From positions 124,001 to 188,000 of the forward strand of contig NZ_REFC01000015.1 of the NCBI RefSeq assembly GCF_003688405.1: a DNA stretch of 64,000 nucleotides, written 5' to 3'. The notes under the pieces are model-generated. The model was not told the DNA's origin and searched no databases. It worked only from the letters and a program-made list of their open reading frames with translations. The translations under genes were made by a program, and so were the position numbers. Positions 26,007-33,951 of the stretch are shown here, piece after piece. How positions within the stretch are numbered: position 1 is the stretch's first letter; each line of letters starts with the position of its first letter. Origin of the DNA: Ulvibacter antarcticus. GTDB lineage: Bacteria; Bacteroidota; Bacteroidia; Flavobacteriales; Flavobacteriaceae.

Positions 26007-27674
26007 ATGATAAAGAGATATTGGCAAAAAGGTGGAAAGCAGAAGCGAATCGTTGTGATTAGTGCAATTATTCTGCTCATCCTATTGTTTTTCCTAAGAG
26101 ATGATTATCAGCCGGCATTGTTATTTGTACGGAAGTATATTTTCCTTGTCCTTTTGGCGGGTATTTTTCTAGCATTTACATTGACAAAATTCCGTTCTGC
26201 ATTAAATGCGGGAAGACGCATTCTCATTCTTTTGGGAATTGTTGCCTTTTTCGCCGCTGGATGGTTTTTCGGTTGGAAAATGGAATTGTATCAGTTTATG
26301 CAGACCTATAATGTCTTTAATAATCTGAATTTAGTAGAAATCAACGAACTCCCGTTAACACAAAACGAGAGAATTCAGCCGTACAACAACATCGTGACTA
26401 TGGCCTACGAATCCATAGGTGAGACACAGGAAGTATCACCGCCTCAATTAGTTCGCGTAGACAGTACCAATCAGTGGACCATGGCTGTGCAACCGGCGAA
26501 GGAATATATGTGGCAACGCATGAACGATAATACCGAAGAGCTCTTTACCGTTGCCAGCACCTCCCCTTTTCCGCGATTTTCGGATAAGAGTCGGGTGCCT
26601 GTTACTTTTGCAATTGGTGAATCTTTGGCCTTTAGTCGTAATACTTACAATGCCGTAGTCCAACGATTCAATTTCTTTCAGCTATTTACCATGGAACCTA
26701 GCGAGGTCTTCTATATGAAAGATGATAGCGGAAAATGGGTGCAAGTCGTGAGTTTAATCAAATGGAAAGGATTCTTTTTTCCTTATCCTTCTTATGGTGG
26801 GGTGATGGTAATCGAAGCTGGAGAACATGATTTTGGCGATTATCTGGAACGAATTGCTATTGGAATGGGAACCTATATTTCACCAGAAGACACTCAGAAG
26901 CATCCGTTTCTAACGCGACAAAACACATTAAATGAACGAGTTTCCAGGCTTCAGGCACAATCTTTACAGTTCCTAGGCGGTTTTACAGATCCATTGCCAT
27001 GGAATATGGAAACAGCGGTAAAAATACCAGATTTAAAGGATGATGAGAACCAGCAACCTTTTGTTACTGACTTCAATTTTGAAGGTATGGACGTTAATGC
27101 ATTTAGCGGTTTGTATCACTGGTTTGGATTAGAACCTATAGGAGAAGAGCGCACAAGCCTTGCCTTTAGCGTGCTTGTTCCAGCCGATGGAACGGACGCG
27201 TTGTATTATTACAATCACGCAGCCAAAAAAGAAGGGCTTGCAGGAGTTTCGGCCATGCCATTAAAGGTCATCGAGTCTAAAAAAGAATACGACTGGTCTG
27301 TTAACAAGCCTGTAGAGTTTCGTCCGTTCGTGAAGAAGATCGCGGGTAGAAAACGGTTGTTTGTATTAAGCACCATTGCGGCTAAAAGAGAAGATAGTAA
27401 AAAATTCGATGGCGCGGCTACTCCCGATTTAGCGCTTATCGATTTGGAATACCGAGATGTGATTTGGGTAGATGCCAAGCATCCTTCGAACTGGGAAACT
27501 ACTATTTTAGACCAATTGGGTGAAACCTGGAAGGCTTCGGAAGGACTTAGCGATCAAGATCTATATCCCAACAAACTTGAAATTGACGTCCAACCTTCCC
27601 AGGTTTTAGACAGTCTTAATATCGTTCCTATTTCCGAAGATATTCTGGAAAAAGTGAATGATAGCTTGAACTAA
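26007..27674 (+). CDS. Membrane protein with large extracytoplasmic domain, last gene of the AAA+ module
   Basis: 555 residues. Three hydrophobic helices at the N-terminus (about 14-31, 43-57 and 72-90, VVISAIILLILLFFL, IFLVLLAGIFLAF, ILILLGIVAFFAAGWFFGW) are followed by a domain of about 450 residues with no further membrane segment, presumably in the periplasm. This domain is rich in aromatic residues and beta-like stretches (FFFPYPSYGGVMVIEAGEHDFGDYL in part, TDPLPWNMETAVKIPDL). No enzyme motif recognised. It closes the six-gene cluster. A role in sensing or acting at the envelope for the ATPase is plausible but is inference. Confidence 0.83.
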   Translation: MIKRYWQKGGKQKRIVVISAIILLILLFFLRDDYQPALLFVRKYIFLVLLAGIFLAFTLTKFRSALNAGRRILILLGIVAFFAAGWFFGWKMELYQFMQTYNVFNNLNLVEINELPLTQNERIQPYNNIVTMAYESIGETQEVSPPQLVRVDSTNQWTMAVQPAKEYMWQRMNDNTEELFTVASTSPFPRFSDKSRVPVTFAIGESLAFSRNTYNAVVQRFNFFQLFTMEPSEVFYMKDDSGKWVQVVSLIKWKGFFFPYPSYGGVMVIEAGEHDFGDYLERIAIGMGTYISPEDTQKHPFLTRQNTLNERVSRLQAQSLQFLGGFTDPLPWNMETAVKIPDLKDDENQQPFVTDFNFEGMDVNAFSGLYHWFGLEPIGEERTSLAFSVLVPADGTDALYYYNHAAKKEGLAGVSAMPLKVIESKKEYDWSVNKPVEFRPFVKKIAGRKRLFVLSTIAAKREDSKKFDGAATPDLALIDLEYRDVIWVDAKHPSNWETTILDQLGETWKASEGLSDQDLYPNKLEIDVQPSQVLDSLNIVPISEDILEKVNDSLN

Positions 27675-27749
27675 AATATTAGTATTGTCATTCCTAATTT
27701 TATAGTACTATTGCAATTCTTCATTAAACTTTTGAATTTTCATCTATTT

Positions 27750-29138
27750 ATGAAACAACTATTACTTTTTTCAATTGCTCTAACTTTTTATACAAACACC
27801 TATGCTCAAATCGGATTTGAGACCCACATAATAGCCAGCGGGACTAATGAGGTCAATCGTCCTTACTCAGTAATCTCGGCAGACATTGATAGCGACGGAT
27901 ATAAAGACGTACTTTCTGCTTCAACAGAAGACGGAAAAATTGCTTGGTATAGAAACTTGGACGGGCTAGGAACATTTGGTCCTCAACTAATCATATCAGA
28001 AAATGCTGATTATGCAACATCCGTTTATGCAGCGGATATAGATGGTGATGGTGATTTAGATGTACTCTCCGCTTCATTTAATGATGACAAAATTGCATGG
28101 TATGAGAACCTAGATGGGCAAGGTACTTTCTCTACGGAACAAATAATTACATCTTTATTAGACAGTGCCTTAGTTATTTTAGCACAAGATGTAGATGGAG
28201 ATGGAGATTTGGACGTGATTGCAGGTTCAAATGGAAATTCAGAAATTGTCTGGTTTGAGAATCAAAATGGGCTAGGTCAATTTAGCGGACCAATTGATAT
28301 TTCAGAGAATAACACAGCTACAGAGTCGATACTTGCGATCGACTTTGATGGAGATAATGATATAGATTTAGTCGCTGCTTTAGACTATGAAAATAAAATA
28401 GTATGGTACGAAAATACCGATGGTCTCGGAAATTTTGGATCGCGACAAGTTATTACCGCTGATGTTTCTGCCTCCCTTTCCATTTTTGCTTCGGACTTAG
28501 ATAATGACGGTGATTTTGATTTACTTTCAACTTCATTTGTAGAAGATGAAATTGTATGGTTTGAGAACATGGATGGAAATGGAAATTTCGGAACTAAACA
28601 AATTATTACCTCGAATGCAGATAGACCTTATGAGGTGTATTCAGAGGATCTAGATGGTGATGGCGATATGGATGTGTTTTCGGCCTCTCTAAGTGACAAT
28701 AAAATTGCCTGGTACGAAAACATAGATGGAACAGGAAGTTTTGGAACACAACAAATTATTAGTCAAGAATTTGTAGGAGCCGTATCTGTGTTTGCCGATG
28801 ATTTAGACAATGATGGAGACATAGACGTCCTTTCTTGCTGGTTCGGAGGTGATACAATTGCTTGGCATGAAAACACCGGACTTTTAAATGTAGATGAAAA
28901 TACTCAATTACAGCTTTCAATCTTCCCAAATCCAACAAACAATATCTTTAATATCAAGTCCAAAACTAATATTATAAATGTTCATATTTACAATCAGTTG
29001 GGGCAGCTTGTATTGGAAGAAAATAATTCAGAAGGAATTGATAAAATACAAATTGATGATTTAAATGTAGGCCTCTATTTTGTGAAACTGAAGGATGCCA
29101 ATGGTAATTATAGTATTCAGAAAATATTAAAATATTAA
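27750..29138 (+). CDS. Secreted VCBS/FG-GAP repeat protein with T9SS type A sorting domain
   Basis: About 462 residues starting at MKQLLLFSIALTFYTNTYAQ, a signal peptide; an upstream in-frame ATG at 27711 adds a hydrophobic extension that looks less natural. The body is about seven repeats of roughly 48 residues, each with a calcium-binding-like loop of the D-x-D-x-D-G-D type (DIDGDGDLDV, DVDGDGDLDV, DLDNDGDFDL, DLDGDGDMDV) and a following IAWYEN-like strand, as in FG-GAP/VCBS beta-propellers. The C-terminus (FPNPTNNIFNIKS to IQKILKY) is a type A T9SS sorting signal. It is a cell-surface or secreted propeller protein; ligand unknown. It follows the AAA+ module after only a short gap, but with a different theme. 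Confidence 0.88.
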   Translation: MKQLLLFSIALTFYTNTYAQIGFETHIIASGTNEVNRPYSVISADIDSDGYKDVLSASTEDGKIAWYRNLDGLGTFGPQLIISENADYATSVYAADIDGDGDLDVLSASFNDDKIAWYENLDGQGTFSTEQIITSLLDSALVILAQDVDGDGDLDVIAGSNGNSEIVWFENQNGLGQFSGPIDISENNTATESILAIDFDGDNDIDLVAALDYENKIVWYENTDGLGNFGSRQVITADVSASLSIFASDLDNDGDFDLLSTSFVEDEIVWFENMDGNGNFGTKQIITSNADRPYEVYSEDLDGDGDMDVFSASLSDNKIAWYENIDGTGSFGTQQIISQEFVGAVSVFADDLDNDGDIDVLSCWFGGDTIAWHENTGLLNVDENTQLQLSIFPNPTNNIFNIKSKTNIINVHIYNQLGQLVLEENNSEGIDKIQIDDLNVGLYFVKLKDANGNYSIQKILKY

Positions 29139-29151
29139 ATCACTTTCCACT

Positions 29152-31050
29152 TTACAAAAAGAAATCCCAAACCAGACCGAAGCGTATCACAGCTCCCCTA
29201 TAGGGATATCCGGGAGCCGAAAAATGATCGTTTGTGCTTTTAAAAAGGGTATTAAAATGTTCCCATTTAAAGAAAATACGGGTTTGTTTCACTTTCGCAT
29301 TAAAGAAGAAATCCAACATAGGAAAACCGCCTAACTCTTGATCATTCTGCACATAAAACTCAGCCAATACTGGGTCGTAGGCATTCATATTGTACTTTGA
29401 AAAGTATTTAAAATTCACTCCCGTTTGCAGAAAAAGAGCCTTTTTAAATAAGTGATCTTCATAGTATAAAGACTGTCGTGTAACAATCTGTGGCACATTA
29501 AACACCGCATCACCACTTAACACCTGCTGAAACAACACAGTATTTGCCAAACCGAATTTCTTATATTTTATCTCTTTCTCAGCCTTTACTTTTAAATAAT
29601 CTACCCGTTCGTTAAATTGCATCGGCGTTGGTGTCGAATCATTTTCTTTGATACCGAAGTAGGTATAATCATCGATTCCTGTGTAACTAACCGAAGCATT
29701 TAGTAATTTCTTTGAAATCAGATCAAAACGCAACTCCTGGGTTTTCACATTATTCAGGTCATTTTGCCAATTATAATTAACATAATCACTTTGGTAAAGT
29801 TGAAAGTTGAAATTAGGCGCCACCGAATGAATTGTTAAGGATGCTTCAGCCTTATTATCCTTATCCAAAGCAAATGAGGCTGCACCCCTTAAATAGTTTC
29901 CGTCATAATCGCCAGAGACATTCAATGCCGCTTTTCCCGAAAGTTGAAAGCCTTTATAATCCTTTTCATAGGCTGCCCCGGCTTCGATAATATTCTCTTT
30001 AAGTCTGTTGGTAATTCGACCATTATTCAGAATTAAAACAGAGTTATATCCATAATTAAAATCGGTATAACCTGCGAAGGCAGTGAGTTTACCTATTATA
30101 GAATTATTAAAATGCGCATACACCTTGGCATTAAAGTCTTCTAATTTTACGGTTTCCTTGAGATTGGCGAGCTCGTAAGACGGACCGAAGCCTGCATACG
30201 GACTTACCTGTCTGTATTCATAGAATTTATCTTCGTAACTAATAGTGTTTCCAATAGTAAGTACCGAATAATTGGTGCTATCTTTTTTACTAATTAACTC
30301 GTAACTATGGTCGCCATAGAACCGAAGTCCTTCCAATTTATTCTCGCCGTCTTCAAAATTAACATCCAGTCTTCCGCGATCGGTAAATTCGGGATCGTCA
30401 TCGATAAACAATTGTAGCGAGTTATCGGTTAAGCCTCCATTCTCACGATTTAACACATCCTGAGCTGCAATATGAGCTCTGATATTATACCGTTTGTTTT
30501 TTGTGTGATAATTGGAAGTAAAGGTAAAATTTCCCGTACTAGTTAAAATATGCTGATAATTCCCAAGTGAACGAATTCCCTTATACGCAACCGAAAAATT
30601 AAATTGCTCGGAAGTATTTACTGTAAAAAACGCGTCTAATTGCTGTCCTTGTCTGAAGGCCGTTTTAAAATAGATTTCAGTTAAGGGTGTTGGGACATGA
30701 TAATAATTGATATCCCCGATTTCGTAATAATTAAAATGATGCGATTGCGCTGCAAATAGGGGTTTCAAATTAAGTCGATCAAAATTATAAGCAAGCGAAT
30801 TATAGGTCTGCCCAACATTACTGAAAGCTAACAATTCGAAGTCGTCTTTTCTCAGGTAGTTGAATTTGTATTCTTTCTGAATGCTTAACGTGGTATCAAT
30901 ATAGGTGGTATCTCGTTGAGCCGATATTATTCGATACAACTCAATTGGAGGTTTTTTTTGCTTTTCTGAAGGGTTCGGAGTACGGGATTCTTGTGAAAAG
31001 ACAGTCGCCGAAACACTGAGTAAAAACAATAGTAAAAAGGTATTCTTCAT
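29152..31050 (-). CDS. Putative outer-membrane porin
   Basis: About 632 residues from MKNTFLLLFLLSVSATVFSQ, a signal peptide; an ATG further upstream (31092) is less likely. The mature part has alternating aromatic/polar residues typical of a beta-barrel (for example DAFFTVNTSEQFNFSVAY, GFQLSGKAALNVSGDYDGN) and the final residues GLVWDFFL end in Phe-Phe-Leu, like many outer-membrane proteins. It resembles the putative-porin family of Bacteroidota (Porin_10-like), often near rnhB. Substrate unknown. Transcribed away from rnhB and converging on the VCBS gene (stops 13 bases apart). Confidence 0.72.
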   Translation of the reverse strand: MKNTFLLLFLLSVSATVFSQESRTPNPSEKQKKPPIELYRIISAQRDTTYIDTTLSIQKEYKFNYLRKDDFELLAFSNVGQTYNSLAYNFDRLNLKPLFAAQSHHFNYYEIGDINYYHVPTPLTEIYFKTAFRQGQQLDAFFTVNTSEQFNFSVAYKGIRSLGNYQHILTSTGNFTFTSNYHTKNKRYNIRAHIAAQDVLNRENGGLTDNSLQLFIDDDPEFTDRGRLDVNFEDGENKLEGLRFYGDHSYELISKKDSTNYSVLTIGNTISYEDKFYEYRQVSPYAGFGPSYELANLKETVKLEDFNAKVYAHFNNSIIGKLTAFAGYTDFNYGYNSVLILNNGRITNRLKENIIEAGAAYEKDYKGFQLSGKAALNVSGDYDGNYLRGAASFALDKDNKAEASLTIHSVAPNFNFQLYQSDYVNYNWQNDLNNVKTQELRFDLISKKLLNASVSYTGIDDYTYFGIKENDSTPTPMQFNERVDYLKVKAEKEIKYKKFGLANTVLFQQVLSGDAVFNVPQIVTRQSLYYEDHLFKKALFLQTGVNFKYFSKYNMNAYDPVLAEFYVQNDQELGGFPMLDFFFNAKVKQTRIFFKWEHFNTLFKSTNDHFSAPGYPYRGAVIRFGLVWDFFL

Positions 31051-31193
31051 CAATTTTTTACTTACGACGCAAAATAACAAAATAAGCATCAACTTTCACG
31101 TCCCAAAGTTCAAAGATATGGTTTCATTTGTGCTTTTATTTATTTGATCCCGACACTTTCTAAAGGAAATTGAATTTTGTAATTTGCCTAATT

Positions 31194-31775
31194 ATGTTAA
31201 AGCTTAAAATTCACTCTCATCTATTAGAATGCGGCACCGATGAAGCAGGGCGTGGTTGTCTTGCCGGCCCTGTTACCGCTGCTGCGGTAATTCTACCTAA
31301 TGATTTTCACCACCCATTTTTAACCGATTCGAAACTGCTTTCAGAAAAAAAACGTTTAATACTTAAAGAAATTATAGAAAAGGAAGCTATTTGTTATGCA
31401 GTTACACATGTAATGATGGAGGAAATTGATAAGATCAATATTTTAAATGCTTCGATACTTGCCATGCATCGATCTATTGAAAAGTTAACACAGCAACCGG
31501 AATTTATAGCGATAGACGGCAATCGATTTAAGCCTTATAAAAAAACACCTTATGAATGTGTGGTTAAAGGAGACGGTAAATATCTGCATATTGCAGCGGC
31601 TTCCATTTTAGCAAAAACCTACAGAGATGAATATATGACTAATCTTCATCGTGATTTTCCGGCTTATAAATGGCTAAAAAATAAAGGCTATCCAACTTTG
31701 GAGCATAGAGCTGCTATAAGAGAATACGGCATTACCCCCTTTCATCGTAAAAGTTTCAGGTTGCTTCCTGAATAA
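31194..31775 (+). CDS. rnhB: Ribonuclease HII
   Basis: RNase HII cleaves the RNA strand of RNA-DNA hybrids and single ribonucleotides in DNA, in the cytosol. About 193 residues from ATG 31194 ([27 protein letters not shown]); the ATG at 31170 adds an unlikely hydrophobic extension. The catalytic motif [19 protein letters not shown] gives Asp and Glu of the active site, [12 protein letters not shown] follows, then [29 protein letters not shown] with the second Asp, and HRKSFR at the end. Length and motif order match the family. It diverges from the porin gene. Confidence 0.96.
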   Translation: MLKLKIHSHLLECGTDEAGRGCLAGPVTAAAVILPNDFHHPFLTDSKLLSEKKRLILKEIIEKEAICYAVTHVMMEEIDKINILNASILAMHRSIEKLTQQPEFIAIDGNRFKPYKKTPYECVVKGDGKYLHIAAASILAKTYRDEYMTNLHRDFPAYKWLKNKGYPTLEHRAAIREYGITPFHRKSFRLLPE

Positions 31776-32000
31776 CTGCGGCTGGATTTTTAGATCAAAA
31801 AACTTGAATACTCTTCAGGCAGGCCGGTTTGAAACTTTAAATTGTCTAATATTCTAAAAGTCCAACATACTAATTATCTAAAATACCATTCAATACACTA
31901 TATCTCCGTTCAGCCTACAAATATTGCTATTCAAGCAATTAGATTGTTACAAACACCTAGTCTGAAGTAATTTTAATGAGAACCTCTAAAATATCTTGTT

Positions 32001-33383
32001 ATGAAATTACTCTACTATTTATTTGTATTCAGTATTTTTTCCTTTCCTATTTACGCTGCTGATATTCATGTTCCTGCAGATTATACTACTATCCAAGAAG
32101 CAATTGATGCTGCTAATAATGGAGATACTGTGATTGTTGAAAATGGCATATATTATGAAAACATCAATCTTTTAGGTAAAGAAATTATACTGACGAGCAA
32201 TTTTCATTTTACCGGAGATGTGAATGATATAATCAATACCATTATTAATGGAAGTCAGCCGGTAGATTCCGATTTTGGGAGTTGCGTCACTTTTACAAAT
32301 GGAGAAAATCAAAATACTATTCTAAAGGGATTTACCCTGACTGAGGGTTCGGGAACAAAAACCTATAATCCTGCAGAGGATCTCTTTTTTAGAACCGGAG
32401 GCGGTATTTTAATCAACAATTCATCCCCCACGATTACAAACAACATTATTAGAGACAATGTCTGTACAGCCGAAACAGGCGTGTTTGGTGCCGGAGGTGG
32501 CGGAATTCGCATGGGATTTGGACAACCTCTGATTAAAAATAATATTATAAAAGACAATACGGGAGGATATGCAGGCGGTATTATGATCGCCTATTGTGGT
32601 GGCAGTACTCTTAAAAATAATTTAATTGCACGAAATACAGCAACTGGTTCTTTTAATGGTGGTGGCGGAGTTTATGTAGATTGGGAGTCGATTACTTTAG
32701 AAAATAATACGATAGTAAATAATCATTCCGGAGACAGAGGAGGCGGGATGATTTCAACAGGAACGTCGACTGTTGTGGTTAATTGTATTTTCTACGGAAA
32801 CACAGCGACTAATGGATCTCCTCAGATTTACAAACGTTTTACGAATGGGAATGCAGAGGTTACCTATTCAAATATTGAAGGTGGTTTCGATGGGATGGGA
32901 AATGAAGAAGGGCTCATTGACGTCGATCCCATTTTCGATAATGTCTCGAATTTCTTACTGGACGCATCCTCGCCTTGTATCGACGCAGGAAATCCAGACA
33001 GCCAATACTACGATATAGAAAATCCCGCATCACCGGGAAATGCATTATTCCCTGCACAGGGTTTGCTTCTAAATGATATGGGAGCCAATGGCGGACAAGG
33101 AAGTGAATCGTTTTTAAGTGTTTCTGAAAGTATATTAGCTACCGGAGTGGAGTTTTTATATAAAAACCCTTATCAGAATGAAGGTATCACATTACAATCA
33201 AATAGAAGTGGTCATTTTGAAATTAACTTGTTCTCTTATGATGGAAAAAAACTTTCAGAAACCATTCAAATTGATGTAAATGAAGGTATTACACAAATTC
33301 CTTTAACTATAAACCATTCTTGTATTGTTCATATTGTGGAATCGAATGGTACTAGTACCGTTTTAAAATTAATTAAACTATAA
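32001..33383 (+). CDS. Secreted right-handed beta-helix protein, possible divergent T9SS tail
   Basis: 460 residues with a signal peptide (MKLLYYLFVFSIFSFPIYA). Residues about 20-45 (IHVPADYTTIQEAIDAANNGDTVIVENG) are the pectate-lyase-like entry to a right-handed parallel beta-helix, followed by repeated N-N-x-I turns (NNIIRDNVC, NNIIKDNTGG, NNLIARNTA, NNTIVNNHSG). No lyase catalytic residues could be assigned. The C-terminus (GHFEINLFSYDGKKLSETIQ to LKLIKL) is shaped like a type A sorting domain but is weak. Possible roles are polysaccharide binding or degradation. It precedes a LytTR regulator gene by 86 bases. Confidence 0.78.
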   Translation: MKLLYYLFVFSIFSFPIYAADIHVPADYTTIQEAIDAANNGDTVIVENGIYYENINLLGKEIILTSNFHFTGDVNDIINTIINGSQPVDSDFGSCVTFTNGENQNTILKGFTLTEGSGTKTYNPAEDLFFRTGGGILINNSSPTITNNIIRDNVCTAETGVFGAGGGGIRMGFGQPLIKNNIIKDNTGGYAGGIMIAYCGGSTLKNNLIARNTATGSFNGGGGVYVDWESITLENNTIVNNHSGDRGGGMISTGTSTVVVNCIFYGNTATNGSPQIYKRFTNGNAEVTYSNIEGGFDGMGNEEGLIDVDPIFDNVSNFLLDASSPCIDAGNPDSQYYDIENPASPGNALFPAQGLLLNDMGANGGQGSESFLSVSESILATGVEFLYKNPYQNEGITLQSNRSGHFEINLFSYDGKKLSETIQIDVNEGITQIPLTINHSCIVHIVESNGTSTVLKLIKL

Positions 33384-33469
33384 TAATTGTTAAGCAATAG
33401 GATTCTGTAAGTAAACATAAAACCGGTATTTTTAATCAGCAGTAATATTTATGATTAAAAACGGATGCT

Positions 33470-33874
33470 ATGGCCTTTACATTACAATCAATTCATGACA
33501 GCTATTCTAATGAAGAAATTAGTGACAATTTACAATCATTATATAAATCAAGATTTCTTTCAAAAATAAATCATTCCATTTTTTCCATTCCGGTGACTGA
33601 TATCCTGTATTTTAGTTTTGAAGATCACAATACTGTCATTATTACAAAATCTTATCGAACTTTTGTGATCGATTACAGTCTTGAAAATTTAGTGAGTTTC
33701 TTAAATCCGAAACATTTTTTTAGAATCAATAGAAAGGTCATTCTCCATATTGAAAGTATTAAGAAGATGAATCTATTATCAAAAAGCCGAATTGAAATCG
33801 TTTTAAACAATAATGAAAAACAGATAGTTAGTCGTTCAAAAACTTCTGCATTTAAAACCTGGCTCGAATATTAA
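33470..33874 (+). CDS. LytTR DNA-binding domain protein
   Basis: 134 residues. The C-terminal 100 residues form a LytTR domain: IPVTDILYFSFEDHNTVIIT, then FVIDYSLENLVSFLNPKHFFRINRKVILHIESIKKMNLL, with the conserved FFRINRKVILH core. There is no receiver domain, so no phosphorylation site; the first 35 residues are an extra segment of unknown role. It would act as a stand-alone transcription regulator. It follows the beta-helix gene at 86 bases and may be co-transcribed or regulate its neighbours. Confidence 0.87.
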   Translation: MAFTLQSIHDSYSNEEISDNLQSLYKSRFLSKINHSIFSIPVTDILYFSFEDHNTVIITKSYRTFVIDYSLENLVSFLNPKHFFRINRKVILHIESIKKMNLLSKSRIEIVLNNNEKQIVSRSKTSAFKTWLEY

Positions 33875-33951
33875 AAACTGTTGAAAACAAGTCAATAAAC
33901 TCTTCCATAAATTTAGTATCAGCATCAATTACTTACTATTTTTGTGCAATG

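Noticed and set aside
25667-26080. 137-codon minus-strand frame across the small membrane protein gene and the tandem repeat
   Set aside because: Its middle is the AGCTGGG repeat translated as PAPSSQL units; no sign of a real gene, and the plus-strand genes explain the region.
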